DNA of 64,000 nt. Source: Lepidodermella squamata. Lineage: Eukaryota > Gastrotricha. The notes under the pieces are model-generated. The model saw nothing but the letters and a program-made list of their open reading frames with translations. It ran no database searches and was not told where the DNA came from. The DNA lies in NCBI GenBank assembly GCA_047495785.1, contig JBLDXI010000015.1, forward strand, positions 1,612,001 to 1,676,000, read 5' to 3'. This document shows, piece after piece, positions 59,301 through 64,000 of the stretch; position 1 is the stretch's first letter; each line of letters begins with the position of its first letter. A program made the translations under genes and the position numbers.

Positions 59301-62000
59301 AATATGAAGGATTGTTCTGTTGACGAGCTGCGATATGGATTGATTTTCGCTGTCAACCTCCAGTCTAGGCGAGAAATTGATGCGACTCGCTCGGACCGTT
59401 GAGATGTTCAATTTAGCTGCAGATTGATGCAAAACTTGGAATACCAACTCAGGTTTACTGCGGTAGTCAGCTAATGATAAGTTATAGTGATTTCTTAGTT
59501 TGTAATCTGTCGTGTTTAGCGTGAAGATAGCAGCCATCATTACATCTTGACAGAAGAGCCTGACGCCATAGTCTGCAACTTCTTTACCGGGCCTACCAAC
59601 AGCTGTACTAAGGCGATCTTCAAATTCGGAAACATTGTATCCTAGACTGCTTTTTCCGCTAAAAACATTTGCATATACTTTTGTTAGTCCGATCCAAAAT
59701 GTTGCTCGCATTTGTGGTTCAATCATGTCGTAGTTCGAGCACTCAGCAGGCAGTCGTGAATTGCTAGTTAGAGCGCAGCTGTAAAGTGCCACGAACAAGT
59801 AATGAGGAGGCGTGGCACCAGTTTTGTCTGGCACCATAAACGGCGGCAGAATGTTAATTGCATGGTCGCGATGAAATAAATTCTCGCATCGCCCGACTTT
59901 ATTTCGTCAAGATAGTCCGTAGTGGTGAAATCAACCGATACAACTGTTGTAACTACCTTTATGCCGCTATCGCTCGCAATTTCAACGAAATATTTTGCAA
60001 GACTATAATCCTCAAGACGCGTCGAAGTTATCACTCCAACTTGTCGCCATTTTCCTATCTCAGTCATGAATTTGATCGCTGCGTAAATGACATTTTCCAT
60101 GGGTATTTGAGGTCGGAAAAGGGCTGCACGGGTGTTCCGTTGAGTTAAAAAATTGATAGCTCCACAACCATAGGAAAAATGTATCGATTTGTAAAATTTG
60201 AACAATAAGGATGAAAACTGGCAATTGACCTGCTGGCCCACAAAAACCGGAGCTAGAAAGGTTTTGCCGTCGGAGTAAGATCGATCAGACTCCATAACGT
60301 TGATTACGCTTGGAATAACGCCAATTCCATCGACTGCTTCGTCCTCAGGCTGGATTTCGAGTTGGTAGTCAGGCAGAATGTCAGGCCTTCGGTTCGCTTC
60401 GTCTACTGCGATGCGATAAGACGCCAGACAAATAGTGCCGTTTGTTTGCTGTATGTAGTTGTTTAGTGAGATGAAGCTAGGTATCCTGAGAACGTTTGCT
60501 CTGTTTGCAAAAAGTGGCTCAATTGTTAGACTAGCGGCGACTATCATTTTAAGAATGTTCATCATCTTGCTGAACTAAGCCGTGTGAGCAACGCGTAAGT
60601 CATCAGTTGTTGTCGACTGTTTCACGCTGGCTAATTTAGTAATCTTCTCGATGCCAACCTTTTTCAAGTGTTAGAAAGCAACGTCGGTTGCAACTCTAAT
60701 TAGCATTGACCTCTCCCACACAACTTTGAACAACACATTCGAATCATGACGACGAGGTCGTTCGACCAGTTAGGAATTATCCATCCTGTACTCGCACGTG
60801 AAAGATTGTCTATTTAGACAGCTAATTTGCTAGTTCAAGACAAGTCTAGACACTAGACAAGAGTTCTACCTGCTTTATGACTTGCTGTAAAAGCGCAATA
60901 ATAGCTACTTTAGATTAAACTTTTCTTGTTGAAGTACCTGTGTAAAATTACGGTCAAGCGGCCAGAGTGATTTCAATAGATCGTTCGTATCGTGAATAAA
61001 GTTCCCAAGTGACATTTCTTCGGAAATCGTTAGTCTCCTGAGTCGATGTGCATCGAAATTTCATTGTGAATTAAATACGGGTAGAATTAACGCCGGAATC
61101 TATCTAAAATTGAGTGAATTTATTAAATTAGAGTTGAGAAACCAGATCAATTTAGAATAAACACTTTTTTTCGTATCCTGGAAAAATATGAAAAATTCAC
61201 TTGGCACCTTTATTCGCGATACCAACGAGATATCAACCCGCTAGTCGTAATCACGTCTACCTCATTCGAATAAGATCGCTTGTGACTGCGAAACCCGATA
61301 ACTTCCTATCACCCACTTTGATTTATACCTGGTTCTTACCTATAATTAACACTAATTTTGGTTTTTGCTGCAGCTGATATCGCCTTAATTCCAATGAATC
61401 CATCTCGTGGTCCATCGTATTATGCCAATCAGATGGAGAAGTTGACGAAGCGTTACCCCGGCTACGCGATACACTACGTTGCCGACCAAATGCGCTTCAA
61501 GTTTTTCGGAACTCGAACGCACAACTCACGGGTCATCGGCCAGGGTGACTACTCCTATGCATGGCGGTGGCCTTTTGTTGACGTACAGATCATGAAAAGT
61601 GTGTTCACGACCAAACGCAAAATCAAGGAAATAGCCGATGCAAGTGGCTACGTTTCTTTCAAATACCCTGCCTCTATGGTGTTTCCGCTTCGACGAGTCT
61701 CTTTCGAGTCGATACCTACCTACGTGCCAGCGAATACCAAAGCTGCCGTCGAGCAAAACTACGACATTCGAGTGTGCAAAGCTGCTTATTATAAGTGAGT
61801 TAAAGAAATATGATTGTTCGGTTAAAATGCTGACAATTTTCGAGAAATTCTTCGGAATATAGTCAATGTGTATGGTTTAGGTAACTTTTATTCATTTTTG
61901 CAGCCATCGTTTCGAGGAACGAGTTCCGGTGGAGAAACAAGTGACCAAGCCGTGCAGCGAAATAGCCAGAAAGCTCGGATATGTGATGACCAATATTTAG
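53317..62000 (+). CDS. Tandem LicD/fukutin-like type II membrane protein with nested genes in its introns (LicD M)
   Basis: Four exons: 53317-53981, 57229-58052, 61374-61794, 61904-62000; in frame, 668 aa. The anchor is near residues 17-37 (LIFACLVFLLIAGNSIYSLI), with a longer stem than in the paralogues. Half 1: FLYGNSLLGHYRHNHSMIP then, across intron 1, WEDGITLA; its WRWP block is reduced to QWPYIEIQI. Half 2: FLYGGTLIGYWRHNGTIIP, WDDDADIA, WRWPFVDVQIM. Intron positions P|W and DDD|A are those of LicD A, B and L, but here they are 3,247 and 3,321 bp instead of 50-190. Intron 1 carries an antisense ASB-like gene, intron 2 an antisense class C GPCR. All splice sites are canonical and the product is intact, so it could still be expressed. 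The alternative is that it has been split into two unlinked fragments. Confidence 0.75.
54121..54522. repeat. MITE-like element in intron 1 of LicD M
   Basis: Left end ATGTCCCATAAGTTGC and right end (reverse complement) GTGTCCCATAAGTAAC are similar inverted termini about 400 bp apart; the GTCCCATAAGT core matches exactly. No coding capacity. Confidence 0.5.
54947..55380 (-). pseudogene. Possible coding remnant with a nuclear-localisation-like motif
   Basis: A minus-strand frame ending at 54947 reads ITIPSKEVEGHWNVGRKVW, then a Ser/Pro-rich part with GSDEEVAPPPKKRKTE (NLS-like). Upstream another frame reads KPDAPPDHVLLSLEGAEKTK. The two appear to be parts of one protein separated by a frame break and a stop near 55230, with no good splice pair. 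Family unknown. It may be a decayed gene or exon. Confidence 0.3.
55633..56781 (-). CDS. Intronless ankyrin-repeat and SOCS-box-like (ASB-like) protein
   Basis: A single 382-aa open frame with no introns, nested antisense in intron 1 of LicD M. The central part shows ankyrin-like spacing: NALMTLIKNGANLLEIE then TILTYACVEGKQDLIMKLL, followed by LTWMVHAGELDMASWLV. The C-terminus (MARMAVLNSLP... then LKPYLPLPLRNYLKFQ) resembles the end of a SOCS box, where LPLPxxLxxYL is typical. ASB proteins are substrate receptors of cullin-5 E3 ubiquitin ligases. The ankyrin repeats are degenerate, so the ASB assignment is an inference. The absence of introns in a gene-rich, intron-rich region suggests a retrocopy, or a gene that lost its introns. 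Confidence 0.6.
   Translation of the reverse strand: MDFDFDFTTVEAKEDQNEDHRQTSRFLAIFEKCETDHELSHHYFRFPRPVRRCGIRRVLRNLQYGHVNLSYSKLSRILRIDPGLLKTEFLESYLNKAFADHNAIFAEELIELGVIGSLCRAFRSSCSDNALMTLIKNGANLLEIERDTCYTILTYACVEGKQDLIMKLLDLENSEQLVKHGGDHTLTWMVHAGELDMASWLVISPKTECLARLSEEAARSGYLESPLDLVSSRISAIPEGEDDSRVVTFIKSMVLAGCRTSHSYYQLVAIARLATAANRLPIYDYEVDFIDLLLSTKRDSSYEEFESHESQEINELARSSAHIVFPMRLQFMARMAVLNSLPIGYASRMTAIDEGLKPYLPLPLRNYLKFQMEYRSQNCYLG
58245..60565 (-). CDS. Class C (GABA-B-receptor-like) GPCR with a frame break
   Basis: Two overlapping minus-strand frames, 60565-59768 and 59837-58245, clearly belong to one gene nested in intron 2 of LicD M. The first has a signal peptide and a periplasmic-binding-like ligand domain (AVDEANRRPDILPDYQLEI, KWRQVGVITSTRLEDY, ARIYFIATM). 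The second continues the ectodomain, then shows seven membrane helices (EVIIILSCITAVLVIVKIGV; FDFPGGLFIAFGCITLDIAV; WIAILPVMGFSVINSVLCF; IMCTILLLIWLLVSDP; further three to 58300). Order and GABA-B-like helix motifs support class C. The frames shift by one near 59770-59790. No ordinary intron joins them; the only GT-AG fit would be about 29 bp. So it is a pseudogene, a sequence error or a very short intron. Confidence 0.7.
60566..61373. other. Remainder of LicD M intron 2
   Basis: It presumably includes the promoter of the antisense GPCR. Nothing else recognised. Confidence 0.4.
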
Positions 62001-62741
62001 GACCACAATTCATCGCTACAGTGATACTCGGTTTAAAGCGAATTGCAGGAGCCGATCTTGGCGAGCAAACAAATCGATGCTATTATTAGTGAATTTAACA
62101 GTCGTGCTATTGAATGCTGCGAAGTTTGAGATTGTTTTCCAGCATGTTCTACATTGAGGCCTTGGGCCTTGACTATTTTTCGCCTTATCGACCGTAAAGG
62201 TGACGATATTTCTTTGGTTGTGGTATGGGTCACTCGCTCCTTTCTGAAACGATGATGATAATCACCTGGTAATGTGTAATGCCTTTGTCCTACCTTGTCA
62301 GTGCCTATTTCGACCAACAGCTGAATTTTTTATTTTCCACGTCGCCTGATGCTTATGCTATGAATGATAAACGTCAAAACCTTGATTTGAAATGACAGAT
62401 GAATTCGGAATGAATAAACAATTCCTATCATTTTTAATTCTTCTCTTCGAATCGACTTTTTTCAAGAGGATAGTCCTGTAAATTAACCGAACCAGATGGC
62501 GAACCAGTGAATCGAATTCGCTAAATTCGGCTCCTGAGACGGGGTGAAGCAAAAGGGCAACATGGAATATTATGGTTTTCTTCAGGAATAATCATATCGC
62601 AGTAAGCGGCGCATGAGGATTGTTGAACGTTTCCCCGAATTTCCTTGACTCAGTCTCTCTCGCTCGCTAGCAGCAAGATTTGGCGGAGAAGCTATCATTC
62701 AAAGTTCGCTTTAGTTCGAAATAACAGTTGATAATAACCAA
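62001..62741. other. Spacer before tRNA array 5
   Basis: 3' flank of LicD M with an AATAAA at about 62412. No gene recognised. Confidence 0.45.
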
Positions 62742-62823
62742 GCTGCTATGCCCGAGTGGTTAAGGGGTCTGACTTGAAATCAGATGCGGTCTCCGCGCGT
62801 AGGTTCAAATCCTACTAGCAGCG
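62742..62823 (+). tRNA. tRNA-Ser (TGA)
   Basis: 82-nt type II tRNA. The 3' acceptor strand reads TAGCAGC, pairing perfectly with GCTGCTA (arrays 1 and 2 have TGGCAGC). Array 5. Confidence 0.95.
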
Positions 62824-63179
62824 ATAACATTTTGGATTTCAGCTTCAGCTGTGCGATATCAAGTGATACGTGAAAGTAAAAAGCGGCACTTTCTAACGTG
62901 AATCAAAAGGCAAAAAAATACTTTTTACTATCACCTGACACCTCACATCTTCAAACTGACTTGGACTACAGTAGATCCGTGTTATTTAACAATGCTAACG
63001 ATATGTCAACTTGAATGTCAAAACGCAAGAGTTAATCGCCAACCGATTCGCAATTTGTTGCCTGAATTCACGCATTGCCCGGCACCTCTTTGGCCACCCG
63101 TAACGAATGGGCTTGTCGCTCGGCAACACGACTTGCATAGGTTTAGCAACATAGCAGCTGACTCTATTTGTCAAAAAGA

Positions 63180-63253
63180 AGGTTCCGGCGGGGTTCGAAC
63201 CCGCGACCTTCTGCGTGTAAAGCAGACGTGATGAACCACTACACAACGGAACC
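63180..63253 (-). tRNA. tRNA-Val (TAC)
   Basis: Identical to the array 1 copy, anticodon loop TTTACAC. Array 5. Confidence 0.95.
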
Positions 63254-63325
63254 TGTTAACACTGAAGATCGAATACAGACCTTTGAAGTTTGAGAATTTG
63301 CCTAATTTGTTACAGTTTCAAAAAT

Positions 63326-63397
63326 TGGAGATGCCGGGGTTTGAACCCGGGACATCTTACATGCAAAGCAAGCGCTCTACCACTGAGCTACATCCCC
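63326..63397 (-). tRNA. tRNA-Ala (TGC)
   Basis: Identical to the array 1 copy. Array 5. Confidence 0.95.
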
Positions 63398-63469
63398 ATA
63401 TGATTTGAAGGAACCTTAACTTTCAAATCAGTGGTCCCAAGGAAAACTGAATTAGAAAAAATGTGGGCG

Positions 63470-63520
63470 AGGTTCTCCGGCAGGGACCAGTGATCTTCTC
63501 CGTGTGAAGGAGACCTGGAT
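63470..63520 (-). pseudogene. Decayed tRNA-Val (CAC) relic
   Basis: TTCTCCGTGTGAAGGAGAC preserves the anticodon arm and AGGTTC the acceptor, but the T-arm and the 5' half are lost or changed. It occupies the Val(CAC) slot of the array; the Glu gene that should follow is missing. Confidence 0.75.
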
Positions 63521-63604
63521 GTTGAAGATTCACAGTACTAACGTCAACCACGGTGAACCTGCACAGTGAATCAACCTGCACTGTTAATCTTAAAAACGCG
63601 AAGC

Positions 63605-63678
63605 TGCCCCCTGTGAGGATCGAACTCACGACCTCCAGATTATGAGACTGGCGCTCTAGCCAACTGAGCCAAGGAGGC
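63605..63678 (-). tRNA. tRNA-Met (CAT), elongator type
   Basis: Intact copy. Array 5 therefore keeps Ser, Val, Ala and Met in the same orientation as array 1. Confidence 0.95.
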
Positions 63679-63705
63679 GCTTGTGGTCAATCATGACCCT
63701 ATTCT

Positions 63706-63966
63706 TATTCTTGTATGGCGGCACACTGATTGGCTACTGGCGGCATAATGGCACGATTATTCCGTGGGATGATGACGATAAGTTAAATTTTCATTACTGT
63801 TGCGGTAGAGCTCAATGCAGTTCCATTTCAAACTAGGTTAGGTGAATTTTATCATTAAAAAAACGGACATAATATATTAAGCCTATTCGAGACCACATTT
63901 CTTGAGAAAAATATCGCTTTTTCATTGAGGTCAAATTTCAGCAAGAATATTAGTTTTAAAAGTGCG
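63706..63966 (+). pseudogene. Partial copy of LicD M exon 2 and intron start
   Basis: From 63706 the sequence repeats 57980 onwards: the end of exon 2 (LYGGTLIGYWRHNGTIIP, WDDDD) and the start of intron 2. The donor GGTAAGT of LicD M is GATAAGT here, so the splice site is destroyed. The upstream parts of the exon are missing, replaced by a tRNA array flank. Confidence 0.85.
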
Positions 63967-64000
63967 CTAATGCTTAATCACCAGTGTCTGCAGCTTATCA
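63967..64000 (-). CDS. C-terminal end of a second class C GPCR copy (partial at window edge)
   Basis: The last 34 bases match the 3' end of the GPCR at 58245-58278, encoding the same final residues (DKLQTLVIKH and stop). The rest of the gene lies beyond the window. Confidence 0.7.
   Translation of the reverse strand, partial: DKLQTLVIKH

Noticed and set aside
59780-59810. 29-bp intron as a normal explanation for the GPCR frame break
   Set aside because: It fits GT-AG and frame but is much shorter than every other intron in the window and would remove a conserved stretch; kept only as a possibility.
60531-60600. Extension of the GPCR by an upstream exon
   Set aside because: The frame already starts with a plausible signal peptide at 60565; no further exon could be supported.

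Overview
This is a stretch of a compact animal nuclear genome. Nearly every gene is split by GT-AG introns of about 48-60 bp with T-rich 3' ends. Gene content is metazoan: a Hedgehog acyltransferase-type MBOAT, MAM/mucin/SEA-like membrane proteins, EGF-repeat proteins, a CAP protein, a Ly6-like protein, a class C GPCR and an ankyrin/SOCS-box-like protein. A short degenerate TTAGGG tract weakly argues against a typical nematode or arthropod telomere. I cannot place the species; a small-bodied animal with a reduced genome (for example an appendicularian, a miniature spiralian or a reduced nematode) would fit.

Layout. 1-1557: no gene seen. 1.6-6.4 kb: two tandem LicD/fukutin-like type II membrane proteins (A, B). 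6.6-7.5 kb (-): secreted CAP protein. 7.9-9.5 kb: array of nine tRNA genes. 9.75-10.8 kb: two-domain Ly6-like GPI protein. 12.4-14.3 kb: HHAT/Rasp-like acyltransferase. 15.3-17.2 kb: secreted EGF protein with an unrecognised domain (F). 19.1-21.3 kb: third LicD protein (G). 21.4-21.9 kb (-): small mucin-like GPI protein. 22-23.1 kb: two non-autonomous DNA elements. 23.7-29.5 kb and 32.2-37.9 kb: two MAM6-mucin-SEA-TM paralogues (I, J) with the same 15 intron positions, separated by a second tRNA array; a third, decayed array follows J. 39.5-44.8 kb: pseudogene copy of F, broken by a 2.25-kb foldback transposon and a stop codon. 45.6-46.2 kb: fourth tRNA array. 48.7-50.6 kb: fourth LicD protein (L). 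53.3-62.0 kb: fifth LicD protein (M), with two 3.2-3.3 kb introns carrying antisense genes: an ASB-like gene in the first, a frame-disrupted class C GPCR in the second. 62.7-63.7 kb: fifth tRNA array. 63.7 kb to the end: a partial copy of M exon 2 plus the GPCR 3' end, so another copy of this block runs past the window.

The recurring theme is local duplication. There are five LicD genes, two MAM genes, two EGF genes, at least two copies of the M/GPCR block, and five versions of one tRNA array in both orientations. Each LicD protein is itself an internal duplication: the second half keeps a complete acidic WDDDxD motif, while the first half has lost it to varying degrees (WDDFINIA, WDDSLNIA, WDDFIDIA, WDNTLQFA, WEDGITLA). 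This suggests a family of tandem pseudo-domain plus active-domain glycan-modifying enzymes and is the most interesting system here.

Exon boundaries were read by eye from splice signals, reading frame and paralogue comparison. All spliced models keep frame and sum to whole codons except the GPCR, which contains an unresolved frame break.
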